Positions 1 through 10,958 of a stretch of DNA of 59,755 nucleotides are shown here, in pieces. Numbering within the stretch: the first letter of the stretch is position 1; each line of letters starts with the position of its first letter. Below the pieces are notes generated by a model that did no database searches, had not been told where the DNA came from, and saw only the letters and a program-made list of their open reading frames with translations. The DNA comes from Cladochytrium replicatum (taxonomy: Eukaryota; Chytridiomycota; Chytridiomycetes; Cladochytriales; Cladochytriaceae): contig JAHLKD010000152.1 of the NCBI GenBank assembly GCA_025526935.1, positions 1-59,755 of the forward strand, given 5' to 3'. Both the position numbers and the translations under genes were made by a program.

Positions 1-2704
1 ACTTCATAATATGTATTTATTGTCCAACCAATAACATATCACCCGCTGGTGCACAAATCAAATACAAGTGTAAAAATACACGTAAATTGGCAGCCACAGG
101 GGAGCGTGCGAGCAGTAGGAAAAGTAAAATGTTTTCAAAACACTAAGGCTATTCCAAATCAAACAAAAAGAGAACAAGATACAATCAGGAGCTGGAGACA
201 AAGACTAAACTCAAACCCACGACAGTTTTGACCAAATGCGTTTAAGTGGCACGAAGAACAAGAACCCACTGGGAAAAACGCAGGGAAGGATATAAAAGGC
301 TGTGGTGAAAGCATATCAATTGCAATGTCAAGAGGTATGGCGGGGATCGTCAGGCGGGCCTAAATCAAAAGTAGCAGACAAACTAGCACGCAAAATGTAG
401 GACACACAGAGACATTGGGCACGCGAACACTTCAGGGGCATAATGACAGTCCTACAATAAGGTCGGGGTTTGGAAACAGGCGGCCAAGCCGATATAGGCA
501 GGGAACAAACGAAGACATACTGTTGGGAGATGTTGGTGTGGGGGTAGCAACAAAGGGTGGCGAAGTTTCAAATTGCGGACAGGGGCAAACGAAACTGCAA
601 TTGGTCCATTATGCGCAACAGCTAAAGACTGAAAATGCAACATCAACGGATGAAGTGGGAGCACAACAGGCATAGGAACAATGAGATCATTGTGACAAGC
701 GGAAAAATAAGGAGATAAACCATAACCGACTGGAGATGACCGATAGAATTGCAACACAGCAGCTGGTAACAAAGGGCTGGAATCACTAGACCAGCGAGCA
801 AACATACGTGCCTGAAGGTACTTCAGCCTGAACTCAAAAGTAGGAATTTGAGCTAACAGCAACAAACCAACACGCGAAGTGGTATGGGCTAGCGAAAACA
901 GACGACACAGTGCATGATAACAAAAACGCTCGAGTACCTGAAGCTGAGCAGTGGAAGGCCGAATAAGTGCTAAACCAAACTCAAGTGAAGGTCTAATAAA
1001 AGACAAAAACAACAACCTGGCAACACGAGGAGCAGACCCACCAAAGTACGAGACATAAGGTGCAAAAGTTACAATGAGGCACGAGCTTTCTCTAAGCGAT
1101 GATCAATAGTTGCAGCAAGATCAAACCCTTCAATAGTAAATAGTGACCAAGGTATCTAAATGAAACCTCTACAGGGAGGGCAGAGCCATGAAGCTTCAAG
1201 GGGGTGGGTAACCGTTGAGAAGATAACACAGCACACTTTGAAGGTGAAAACCCAAAATGAGAAGCTAAAGCAAAATCTTCACAAATTTTCAATGCACGTT
1301 GGGCTTGCTCAGGGGTGGCAGAAAACAAAGCTATGTCATCAGCAAAAAAACAACGAATTGAAAACAGGAGTGTTATAAGAAAACCTAGCAAGATGAGAGG
1401 ATTCACGACGAAGGAGCTGTGCTAAAGGATTGATGAAAACTGAGTACAAGAACGGAGACAAAACAGAACCTTGAAAAAGACCTCGTGGAAGCAAAAACAA
1501 ATCAGAAGCACGATTCTCTATAACAACCTGAGAAGAACAACGATCAAACATACTCATCAAAACAGAGATCAAACGGTTTGGAATTCTGGGAAATTGACGA
1601 AGACGTTCCCACAAAAGAGGCCTATGCACAGTATCATACGCTGCTTTAATATCTAAGAAAGTAACACAATAAGGCAGAGCAGTGCGGGAAGCCCGTCGAA
1701 GGGTAGCATCTAATGCAAAAACACACTCAACACCTGAACGATTGGCCTGGAAACCAGCTTGGGCGGGATCAAGTTTACCAACATGAGCTACAAGCATAGG
1801 AAGCAGGGTACGCTCAAAGATTTTTCTATCAACATTGGTTAAAGTAATGGGGCGGTACTGACTAATATCACCAATGGAACCCTTATTCTTCCAAACAGGT
1901 AACAACAAGCCAGCATTCCAGGCAGAGGGCGACAAACCTGAACGGAAAATAGCGTTTGAAAGTTGAACAAAAAGGATAGCAACATCAGAAGCTAACGGCT
2001 TAAATAACTCAGCTGGCATATGGTTTGGGCCAGGAGCAGAGTTGTTTGGGGAAGAACGAATAGCACAAACAAAGTCACTAACACTAACTGACACAGAATC
2101 ATTCAGCGCATGTAGACGAACGTGTTCTGCACTGGCAGAGGATTGTGCAAACTGAGTCTGATAAACGGAGGCAAAGTGATTGCGACAATGAGATAAAGAG
2201 GCAGCATCAGACAATAAACCACTTGCAGCTGAGCGCCGTTGATGACACCTACGCGCGGTGGAAAGAACTTTGCTAACCTCGGTTAAAGAACTAGGAGAAG
2301 AACTAAACATATTGTCGCCAGAAGCCTCTCGAGCTCGCAGAGAAAGAGACCAAGTACGAAAAGCTTTGACACGCTCACGCGATAGCCGGTCACGCTCCAA
2401 GCGGCAATACTCAACTAAAACAGGATCAGGATCGTCACAGGAAGAAACAGCTAAATAGTGCTTATGAGCATGTAAGTAGCTCCGTCGCAAGGCCACTAAA
2501 TGCGGCGGCAACAATGGCAGGGCAGGGCGACGGCAAACTAAACGGGGGGGTCCAATGACACAAGCAGCACACGAAGTAACAAAGGACAAAATAATATCCA
2601 ATGCAGAGTCAATACATCCCTGTGCAACATCCACAGACATTTGGGCAAAGGCGGGAGCTTCTAAAATTGGACTGAGCGCAGCATTGACATCAGCAAAGGG
2701 TGGG
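1..2704 (-). mobile_element. Decayed, 5'-truncated non-LTR (LINE) retrotransposon with reverse transcriptase
   Basis: Three minus-strand reading frames join into one reverse transcriptase of the LINE type. The part read from about 2640 to 1380 contains the fingers/palm region, including FLDIKAAYDTVHR, QYRPITLTN and RGLFQGSVLSPFLYS. The second, about 1380-1092, starts at the catalytic box FADDIALFS (the YxDD equivalent). The third, about 1040-452, is the C-terminal region with RPSLEFGLALI and LERFCYHALCRLF, typical of LINE ORF2 downstream of the palm. A seven-T run on the coding strand near 1350 accounts for the first frame change, just before the FADD box. No endonuclease domain is present: the frame is open up to an A9 run at 2705-2713, where the element abuts a broken tRNA gene, so the copy looks 5'-truncated. 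Positions 1-130 look like its 3' UTR; its poly-A would lie left of the window. Non-functional as it stands. Confidence 0.85.
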
Positions 2705-2713
2705 TTTTTTTTT

Positions 2714-2771
2714 CGAACTGGAGACCTCCTGTGTGTTAGACAGGTGTGATAACCAACTACACCATGAAACC
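2714..2771 (-). pseudogene. tRNA-Val(AAC) gene truncated in the T-loop
   Basis: On the minus strand the sequence starts GGTTTCATGGTGTAG and runs through a D-arm, an anticodon arm with loop CTAACAC (anticodon AAC, valine) and the first half of the T-arm, ending at GTTCGA. The second half of the T-arm and the 3' acceptor strand are missing. They are replaced by nine A residues and the 5' edge of the truncated LINE. Upstream it touches the 16-nt poly-A tail of the SINE at 2774-2789. Only about 58 of some 73 nt remain, so it cannot yield a mature tRNA. It could instead be the head of another tRNA-derived retroposon. Confidence 0.7.
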
Positions 2772-2773
2772 TG

Positions 2774-3073
2774 TTTTTTTTTTTTTTTTGAATGTTATAA
2801 CATGTATTGACAATGCTTAATCAGTACATGTCACCCACGTGTACTTCAACCAAGATTTGGAATCTTCAGTACTTGGGGAGCCGTGCGAGCCGTAGGAAAG
2901 AGGAGCGAAGGCAATGGCGAATCGAAGGAGGTGTGGCGCGGTACTTGCACGTGACACGATATTGCGAGAGATATATTTCGTAGGAAATTCGAATCCAGTC
3001 CCCTATAGGATTCGAACCGCGGAGTTTAGCTTCGAAAAGTCGCATTCGTACCGACTGAGCCACTATGAGGTCT
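2774..3073 (-). mobile_element. tRNA-derived SINE with LINE-like 3' tail and poly-A
   Basis: Read on the minus strand, the element has the three-part layout of a SINE. The head, about 3073-3005, looks like a degenerate tRNA with an A-box-like GTGGCTCAGTCGG and a consensus B box GGTTCGAATCC (RNA polymerase III internal promoter). The body, about 3005-2900, is unique sequence. The tail, about 2900-2790, resembles the 3' end of the LINE at 1-130: both share a block around GGGGAGC-GTGCGAG-GTAGGAAA and a second block near ATAA(C/T)ATGTATT and ACAT(A/G)TCACCC. It ends in A16 (T-run at 2774-2789). The shared tail is what a SINE needs to borrow a LINE reverse transcriptase. No clear target-site duplication was seen. 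The tRNA of origin could not be assigned. Confidence 0.7.
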
Positions 3074-3080
3074 TTTTCAA

Positions 3081-3151
3081 GCAAAGGTGGTCCAGTGGTA
3101 GAATTGCCGCCTGCCACGCGGCAGACCCGGGTTCGATTCCCGGCCTTTGCA
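3081..3151 (+). tRNA. tRNA-Gly(GCC)
   Basis: This is an intact 71-nt cloverleaf. The acceptor strands GCAAAGG and CCTTTGC pair fully and are followed by discriminator A. The anticodon stem GCCGC/GCGGC carries loop CTGCCAC, giving anticodon GCC for glycine. The T-arm is CCCGG-GTTCGATT-CCGG. The A box (TGGTCCAGTGG) and B box (GGTTCGATTCC) are present. It has no intron. It starts 8 bp from the head of the divergent SINE and seems to be the only intact tRNA gene in the window. Confidence 0.95.
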
Positions 3152-3927
3152 ATTGCACCTCTGAATTGCTTCTATATCTAAAATAACCGGTTTATTTCCG
3201 CTAATGAGACTTCAGTCTTCTTGGCATTGAGACAGTTGAACAGAATTTACCTGGATATACTTTGTTCAGTTATTGCTGTGTTTGCATGACGGACATATTG
3301 ATCGGTCCGTTTCTTTTGTCCAATGGATAAATATGGATTTGGTGTTCTTTTGTGTTGTATTGACAAGAAGTCAGTTGAAGGGGAATCTCAGTAAACTCCC
3401 CTTTTTGGATTCAAACAAATAACGTGGTAGACAGAATGCGATTTGATTTCTTTTTCAGGCGAAGGGAATCCAAGGTAATCTGTTTAATAGTGTCTGATAA
3501 ATATTCCAGTTTTTTGTGCTTTTTCCTTACTAATATACCCCAGAACTTGTATGGCAAAGGAGAGAAACAGAATAAAACGGAAAGCCGACGTCTTTATCAG
3601 CACAAGATAGCACAAGCGTTGAGTGAAGGCGGTGCCAGGGTCCGCACTTGGAACAGTAAGTTATATTAATACCATTTGTGGAAGCGGCCAACGGTAGCTG
3701 TTGGTGCCAAGTATGCATCCGGATTGATCCGAAGCAACCCTCATCTCAAAAAACAAGCGGCTGGTCACTGCCGAAACGGGAAAGTGTGGCGAAGCGGAAG
3801 TGCTACGCATGCGCGATTTTTGCTTCTAGGGAGTCAAATTCAGCCATATGCAACCATGACAAGCCTCCTTTTCGTTGACCATTTAAAAAGACCGTAGTCC
3901 ACTTTGCCCACCAGCGGTTTACCAAGG
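3152..3927. other. Intergenic region upstream of the ferric reductase
   Basis: No coding region or RNA gene was recognised here. Short open frames exist on both strands but have no recognisable domains. The last 200 bp presumably hold the promoter and 5' UTR of the ferric reductase gene that starts at 3928. Confidence 0.5.
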
Positions 3928-6087
3928 ATGGGCAGAAAATCGAGCATGTTGTTCGCTTTCCTCTTCGTCTGGTTGGCCGCCAGCTTTGTTGAAGCTCGAA
4001 CTGGTCACGGACTCATAGGATATGGAATCGATATGTATAAGCCCACTTGTGCTTTCGCTTGCCGCTCTGTGCTCGGGATGGCCACTTTGAACTGCACTAC
4101 GATGCACCATGACCACAGTTCTGAGGGAGGTATTATGATGATGTCGATGACGTCGCCAGAGTGTTACGCGAGGGACGACGCTTTCCTTCGATCGCTTGCG
4201 TTTTGTATCAGCACACGATGCTCGGGTCTATCGCTTGCCACGATCGAGTTTTATTGGGAGCAGAACGTTGCTGGAACTGAAGATGTGCAGCCTTTTCCTA
4301 AGGAGTCGTACCAACAAGCTCTTTCCAAGGTGATGACCGCACCTACTGTGACGTTCGATGGGAAATTGTTGAACAGCACGCAACTGGTCGCCACGGCAAG
4401 CTACGAGGCGAACTGGAATACTTTGACTGCATACGCGCAGGCTGAAGACAACAACTCCAGATACGGGTATAGTCAATTCTGAATGAAATCCAAAACATCT
4501 ATTGCTTATTGTAAAATTTTCAAAAGAATCATCTTGGCCATCTCGGGCATTCTCCTACCTATCGGCTGTTCGCTTGGTCGGTTCATTTTGTCTTCCAACC
4601 GCGTTGTAAGCAGGCTCGTCACGGGTTTCCTAGATCAACCCCTTCTCGGAACTCGCCATCGCGTCCCAGTCTTCTTCGGCCTCGGACTCGCCCCGACACG
4701 CGGACAATCTCTCTTCATCGTATACCTCATCGCAATCAACCTCGTCTTAATGTCAGTGGGCTACGAGTCGCGCCAGCCAAGCTCGTGGTTCGGCGACGCC
4801 AACAGTGAGATCATCGCCTACTTAGCCAACCGCACAGGCGCGTTGAGTTTCGCGAACTTGCCTCTTCTCTTCCTATTCTCAAGCCGTAACAGCTTCCTTC
4901 TGTGGCTCACGGACTGGAGCCGCCCGACGTTGGTGTTACTGCACAAGTGGATTGGATTCATTGCGGCCGTCGAAGCCTCGTTGCACTCTGCTTTGCATCT
5001 ATATAAAAAGGTCTCGGTTCATGCGTCTGAAAGCCAACTGCCCTACTGGTACTGGGGAATCATCGGGACACTGGGAATGATCATCCTTCTCTTTAACTCC
5101 ATCCTTCCGATCCGCGAACGCGCTTACGCGTGGTTCATTAACTGGCACATCGCGATTGCGATCTTGGTCGTTGCGGGAAGCTTGCAGCACATTCTCTACC
5201 GGTTTGGCTACGAGTGGGGCTACGAGAACTGGATCTACATCACAATAGGAGTTTGGAGTTTCGACTACGCGGTGCGTTTGCTTCGGATTATTCGGAAAGG
5301 GTTTGTGAAGAACGCGATCGTTACTTCTATCGACGAGGAGTATGTCAAGATCGAGGTTCCCGGTGTCTCAGGCACTGGATATGCGTATTTGTACTTCCCG
5401 ACGCTCACTTGGCGAATTTGGGAAGGCCACCCATTCTCCATCGCATCAAATGTTTCGACAACTAGAGACGGCAGAGTTGATTCAGACAAAACTGAAGGAG
5501 ATCAGTTGATCAGGAAGGCGGCTTCGGTCGTTGAAGAGCAGACGGTGGGTAGCTCAAGTTCCGGTCAAGGGAGCGTGGATGTTAAGAGCAAAGGCAAAGC
5601 TGTAGTCGGCCTCACGTTCTTGGTCCGGCTAATGCCGGGTCTAACGTCCAAGCTTCGCGGGAAGTCGACACTCCCAGTGTTGGTCGAATCATCTTATGGA
5701 TCGGCGGGATTCCTGCAACATGATCTCTCAGAGTATCCGAACCTTGTCGTGATCGCCGGTGGAGTTGGTATCACCGCTGTTACCCAGTTTTTGAACACTC
5801 ATTCTGGGCGGGTCAAACTTTACTGGGCGGTCCGAAGCAGGAACTTGGTCACTGCTGTAGAGGATCTTCTTGAAGGGGTTAGCAAGGAAGTGTTTGTTGG
5901 AAGTGAAGGTGCGAGAATGGACGTGACTGCTGTACTGGAATGCGAGATCCTTGGTGCTAGTGCTGCGGTTGCTGTTGTTATATCTGGACCAAAGGGGATG
6001 GCAGATGCTGTCAGGAGAAAGGTTGGCAAGCTCGCCTTTAAGGCTCATGTTGCCGTTAAGCTGGTCGAGGAATCCTTCGGCTGGTGA
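3928..6087 (+). CDS. Ferric reductase (Fre-type, FAD/NADPH transmembrane)
   Basis: Predicted 699-aa plasma-membrane metalloreductase that moves electrons from cytosolic NADPH through FAD and two hemes to extracellular Fe(III) or Cu(II). A signal peptide (MGRKSSMLFAFLFVWLAASF) precedes a luminal Cys-rich region with GYGIDMYKPTCAFACRSVL, typical of fungal Fre proteins. The membrane core has paired histidines in LLHKWIGF...LHSALH and in WHIAIAI...LQHILY. The FAD box is HPFSIAS (about 5428), the NADPH box is VIAGGVGITAV (about 5746), and the end is EESFGW. An in-frame TGA at 4480-4482 seems to split the gene. It lies inside a probable 60-nt phase-2 intron (4467-4526, GTATAG...AAAAG); removing it joins SRYG to IILAISG. 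The start is the first ATG before the signal peptide. Without splicing the gene would need stop readthrough, which is less likely. Confidence 0.9.
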
Positions 6088-6247
6088 TTTATCCCTTCAG
6101 TTAGTTTCTTTTCTTGTTTTTTATAACTTCTATTGATGTATCGTAAGAGTAAGAGTAACAACCACACCAAAACTGCCTCTCGATTGCTGTTCCCACATTC
6201 CCACCCATCGAGTCCCGCCACTTCACTGTCCCAGACGTCCCAAAAAA

Positions 6248-7716
6248 ATGGTGCGCAAGAGCGCTGCCGTGATCGGAGCGGCAGGTGTATGGGTATTCCT
6301 CACCTCGCCAGCATGTGCGCTGCGAGCTGGCGCGCCATCCAACTTGGTGTACACAGACCTGCACTCCCACCCACAATACCGCCTCATGCTCCAACAATCC
6401 ATGCTCACACAGTCAGAGATACAGGGAATCGACACGGTATTTGATAAAGACTCCACATATATGGAATGCTGAAAGAGAATTACCCGCTGGATGCGGTACA
6501 GGATGACCCAAATGTTGTTATCCTCCCGCTGAGCGCGAACGGCCGAAAGTACGTGTGCCAGGTTCCTCCACCACAGCCAGAACTGGGAAATGAGCAGGGA
6601 GAGCAGGAGGAAGCCGAGGAGGAGGCTGTGCGGCGGAAGGGGATGTTGGATACTGCGTTGACGCTACTGGGTCCCTTGTCAAAATCAAAGTGTTTATACC
6701 TGGTGCGTGAAGTTCGAGGATACATCGCTTAATACCCCGGCGTTAGCGAATTTTCTGCTAATTTTCTGATTTGCAGCAAGAGACGTACTGGACCTATGAG
6801 ATTTGCTATGGGCGACACATTAGGCAGTTCCACGATGCGATCCCTGGGCGAGATGACAAGGCTCTCGAGTTCTTCCTTGGGCGATATGGAGCACAAGTAG
6901 AAAGTCTTCCGGGGCTACCATCGAAGCCGCATGCCGCATCGGGATCGGGGAATCAGGAGCTCACGCAGCTGGGCGACTACGAGGATGGAATGAAGGTGTC
7001 TACGTACGTGAAGCAGATGTGGGGTGGTGGAACCGTCTGTGATCTCACTGGCTTGCCGAGGAAAACCGAAGTTCAGGTTCGTGTTCGACTGGATAGAAGT
7101 CCAAAATATTTGACAATTTTTTACCCGTCAGTTCCATTGTGCGTACGGTCCAGATCATATTTCTTTCGTAACTGAAACTGGGACGTGCTCGTACTTGATC
7201 ACCGTCAACACACAGCGACTTTGCACCGACCCTGCATTCCGCCCAAAGTTCGCGCATACTTCGCAGGCTATCACTTGCGCACCACTCCCACCGCCAAATC
7301 TGCCGGCACTTGGAGACGGCAGTGCCTCTGATGCAGATGGAAAGCAGGCCTCGACAATCAGAGACCTTTTGCGTGAGCAGGAACGAGGTACCGGGATCTC
7401 GTCTTCGACGTCGGCGGATCAACCAGGTATTAAGAAAGTAGGGAGATCGAATATCAAGGCGTTCATCATTGACCGGGATGGGAACCGAGTAAATGTGGAT
7501 GCGGGGAGCTTGTTTTCGGATCAACAGCCAAAGGATGGGGAATTGGCTGAGGGTAGCTCTGAGGATTTCGAAGGAATCATATCGAATGCAGGGGGAGCAC
7601 TGGATGAACAGCTTGTCAATGTGCTTCGTGGACTGTTGAAGGATCTGGGGAAGCCGAAAGCAAACAGAGAACCTCCCAAAGAAGGTGAGGGTGGGGAGAA
7701 TGAAGAAGAGCAATAA
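6248..7716 (+). CDS. OS-9/Yos9-type ER lectin (MRH domain)
   Basis: Predicted 432-aa ER-luminal lectin of ER-associated degradation, which recognises trimmed N-glycans on misfolded glycoproteins and hands them to the HRD1 ubiquitin ligase. A signal peptide (MVRKSAAVIGAAGVWVFLTS) comes first. The MRH domain shows YWTYEICYGRHIRQFHD, CDLTGLPRKTEVQ and ETGTCSYLITV, which keep the Gln, Arg, Glu and Tyr known to bind mannose; the first Trp of the usual WW pair is Tyr here. The C-terminal half is acidic and lacks an HDEL-type signal. Proposed exons, all in phase 0: 6248-6436, 6478-6702, 6777-7076, 7132-7716. The first intron would be only 41 nt; the alternative is a frameshift near 6470. The third intron has the unusual donor GTTCGT. 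The gene is convergent with UBC9, 113 bp away. Confidence 0.85.
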
Positions 7717-7828
7717 ATTCTCGTAGACCAAGAGCATGCGTGCTACCGTTCCCAAAGTACACAAAACGGAAACTTAAAAAATATAAAGTGCTCACACCCA
7801 ATGTATTTTTGTCCCAGACAGCCCCATT

Positions 7829-8444
7829 TCAATCCACCGGAGCGTGCTGCTTCGCTTGTTGCCTAACTTTGTTCTCGTATTCTGCCCGGTGTTGTGTGAA
7901 CATCTGGTAAGCCTCCCGTTGAGCCGGCGAGTTCGGGTTTGGGTCGTCCAGCAAGTCCTGGATTCCTAACAATATCTGCTTCACGGTGAGACCAGGTTTC
8001 CACCCTTCCTCTTCGTTCAAGATGGAAAGGCAGACGGTTCCGGAGGGGTACACGTTGGGGTGAAAGAGGCCGCCGACAAACTTGCATTTTGGTGGTTTTT
8101 GCGGATAGTCGTCGGGAAACTGCATTGTGAGTTTGTAAACACCTCCTTCCCATGGTGTTGCTGGTTTGCCTAGGTGTTTGGTGACAAAAAAAAGCGCTTT
8201 ATGTTAAAGGGAGAGGATACAGGAGGGTTCGTCATGGTTACCTGGAATACCGACTTCCCATTCCATCAAGTTGAGTGCATTGTCAGGCCCTTTTTTTGGC
8301 CTTGCCCAGAACCCGTACGCTAGTGAGATAAATGCAGAAACAGTCAGATACAGTGTGAAAGACATTGGTTAGCGTCGTCTTACGGTGGTCTTTCCTCCAC
8401 TGCCGCCTCTCCTCCTGCAGCCGTGCGGTGCAAATCGAACTCAT
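7829..8444 (-). CDS. UBC9: SUMO-conjugating enzyme UBC9 (E2)
   Basis: The 159-aa SUMO E2 enzyme takes SUMO from the E1 onto its catalytic cysteine and passes it to target lysines. Three exons (8444-8384, 8319-8242, 8169-7829) join exactly in frame. The N-terminus [20 protein letters not shown] and the segment [17 protein letters not shown] match the UBC9 family. The active-site motif is [18 protein letters not shown], with the catalytic Cys in TVCLS, followed by the UBC9-specific [14 protein letters not shown]. Length matches the family (157-160 aa). The ATG lies 67 bp from the divergent IFT54 start, so the two probably share a promoter. Confidence 0.97.
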
Positions 8445-8511
8445 CGGCCGGTGGTTCTGCGTTTGTGGCTGGAGGTACGCGTCTCTGTCTCTGCCGGTGT
8501 GAAATCACAAA
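8445..8511. promoter_or_regulatory. 67-bp divergent promoter between UBC9 and IFT54
   Basis: Only 67 bp separate the ATG codons of UBC9 (minus) and IFT54 (plus), so both 5' UTRs and core promoters must fit here or overlap the coding exons. No TATA box was seen. The element is inferred from gene arrangement alone. Confidence 0.5.
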
Positions 8512-10958
8512 ATGTCCAAGCTGAATCTGAGCGGTGGTGGTGATCCGGGGAATCAGCAGAATGCCCCGCCGTCGCTCGATGATCTGATGAAAAAGACAGC
8601 TGAGATCATGGGGAGAATCATAAAGAAACCACCCCTGAACCCAAAACTGCTCTCCAAACCCCCATTTCGCTACCTACATGATATGTTCAGCGAGGTTATC
8701 AGGACTACGGGGTTTGCTGGGGGATTGTATGATGACAGCGAGATGAACTCGGAAAATGTTAAGGTAGAGTGTGCCTCAAATTTTGAATGTGGCCAATGTG
8801 AAGTGCTTTGTAGGACAAGGATGCGAAAGTAGCCTACTTGACCAAAATGATCGATTGCGTCGGTAAATTCAAAGGTTCCTGGTCTGAATTTTTAAACAAT
8901 ACAACCACGACCTACAACATTCAGGCATTTCGACCGGCGTCGAAGTCCGCGCAAATCCGCTGAAGATTGTGGCGGGAATGGATCCCGAAGAAACGAATCT
9001 GTTTATCCAATTAATTGGAAAAGCTATCTTGAAAAAGGTAATTTTGGGATAACTGGTTTCAGTGTTGTAGATTCATCACAACTGAAACAATAGATCGATA
9101 CGACCGAAGCCGTTCGGCGGGTTTTGGCAGGAGAGCATCAAGGGTATTCAAAATCTCCGAACCTTTGGTTGCATACTAATCATTTGCATGTGTACAGCAA
9201 GCGAAGGCCCCCGCCAAGTGCAAAGCCTGCCCATCCACAGAGTGCAAGACCACAAAAGTAAATCATATGCATGCTTGATCTAACCAGAAAACCTGATTTC
9301 GACCATATCTTGAAAAAGTGCGTCTGCTGCTCCCCCTAGAGCAGAAGCACCAAGCAGAGTTCCTCAGCCGCAAACAAACCATCCTTCCCAAGCTGAACCT
9401 CCAGCTCCAACGCAGCAGCAGCAGCCATCTGCTCAGCAAGCACAGCAGCAACAACAGCAGCAACGACAGCAAGCGCCGGTCCAGCAGAAAGATGAAACGC
9501 AAACGCTGCAACAACAACAACAACAACAACAACAACAGAATGCGCAGAGACCACCGATACCGCAACCGTCTCAACAGCCCCAGCCTCAACAAAAAGTGCA
9601 ACAACAGCAGCAGCAGAGCTCTGTTCAGCCACAGAAGCGGCTTGAACAAAGCCAGAGCCAGTCCGTTACCGATCTTTCAGCGACAGAAAATCAAGGAGGA
9701 TCGGATGAACCTGGTATTCACGATGCTCTTTGTTTGTTTTTTGAGGTACTTAGTGAATCCTGCGTGTCAATGAAGATGAGCACGTATCGAAACAGTCTGA
9801 GGTGGATGCGGAAGAGCGGCAGCTGAGACCTGTTGCGCAGGTCAAGAGGCGTGAGAGACCCGCGAGCGCTCGACCTGCGCCGCCCAAGCAACGAGCTCCG
9901 GAAGTGGCCGTCCAAGAGTCCGGGTAAGTAAAAAAAGAACGGCCCAGATTTTATATCGAAAGAATATATCTGAATTTTTGTCATGTTGGAAAGACCATCG
10001 CCCGTTATCATTCAAGAGGGAGCGAAAAAGGTGGACGATGATGAGGAGTATGTCATTATCCCTACGGAGGACACAGCCGCGGATTTAGAGGTAAAACAAG
10101 GCGCTTCTGTAGAGAATGTTTCTGAAGATCCTGAATTGCTTGGTTTGGTTTATCCACAGGTCGCGAATGAACCTGATGCGACCCTAGACCCAGATGCCCA
10201 GCATGGTACCATGAGGAGAAAGCATAGTTTTTGTTAACTCAAAGATCTTGTTTCCGCTTTATTGTGGAAAGGCGGGTTGGTTCGAAAAATCCTTGAAACC
10301 AAGAAGGAACTCGCGGGTGAGACAGGTGAGAATGTGAAGAAAGCAGCGGTGCAGATCGTGTCGGACAAAGCAAGCGAAAAGAAGGAGGTAAAGAAAAACG
10401 TTTTGTAAACGGATATTCTATTTCTAATCGAAACTATCTTTTCATATACAGATCGTTGCGTTGAGGCAGTTGATTCAGTCGCTGTGTCGCTCGACGAATC
10501 CATTGGGGAAAATGATCCACTATGTGCAAGAGGACGTGGACAGCATGAACAGGGAGCTGGAGATATGGAAAGCCGAGGCTGAGAAATACAAGGAGTCATT
10601 GAGCGATGAAGAGGCGTAAGATTTCTTTGGGCCAAATAAAGTCGATGATTATGGAATAAGTATTTTCGATTTCTTGTAGAATCACACAAGGAACATTACA
10701 ACCAATGGAGGAAAAGTTGAAGCAAGTGGAGAGAGATGTTGAAGAGCAGGTGCGGCGGTGACATTGGAGGAAAAGTTGGTTACACTAACTTGAGGTATTT
10801 TAAGCTGGAGAACATTCGTAACACGAAAACATACATTCTTCAGGTACATATGGCGTGTTCAGATATCCTTTCTTTTTGTAATTATCCATGTACACGCTTT
10901 TTAGAACGATGCTACGATACGATCGCTCCTCTCTTCTTTGACAACTCCTCGACGATAA
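8512..10958 (+). CDS. IFT54: Intraflagellar transport protein IFT54 (TRAF3IP1/MIP-T3 family)
   Basis: IFT-B complex subunit needed to build the flagellum; the family binds tubulin or microtubules through its N-terminal domain. That domain spans exons at about 8512-8763, 8814-8862, 8926-9038 and 9095-9144: [67 protein letters not shown] and [13 protein letters not shown] long low-complexity linker follows (about 9340-9710), rich in Gln with CAA/CAG runs and Pro. The conserved C-terminal coiled coil is in later exons: [53 protein letters not shown], and the last exon [17 protein letters not shown], stop at 10956-10958. About a dozen introns, one with a textbook branch site (ACTAAC near 10783). 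The stretch 10091-10160 may be an intron or coding, since it is open. This is the strongest marker that the organism is flagellated. Confidence 0.9.

Noticed and set aside
4480-4482. Stop-codon readthrough or an altered genetic code (TGA as sense) in the ferric reductase
   Set aside because: A 60-nt intron with GT and AG ends removes the TGA and keeps the frame, and other genes here (for example IFT-B neighbours and the nup-like gene) use TGA as stop.
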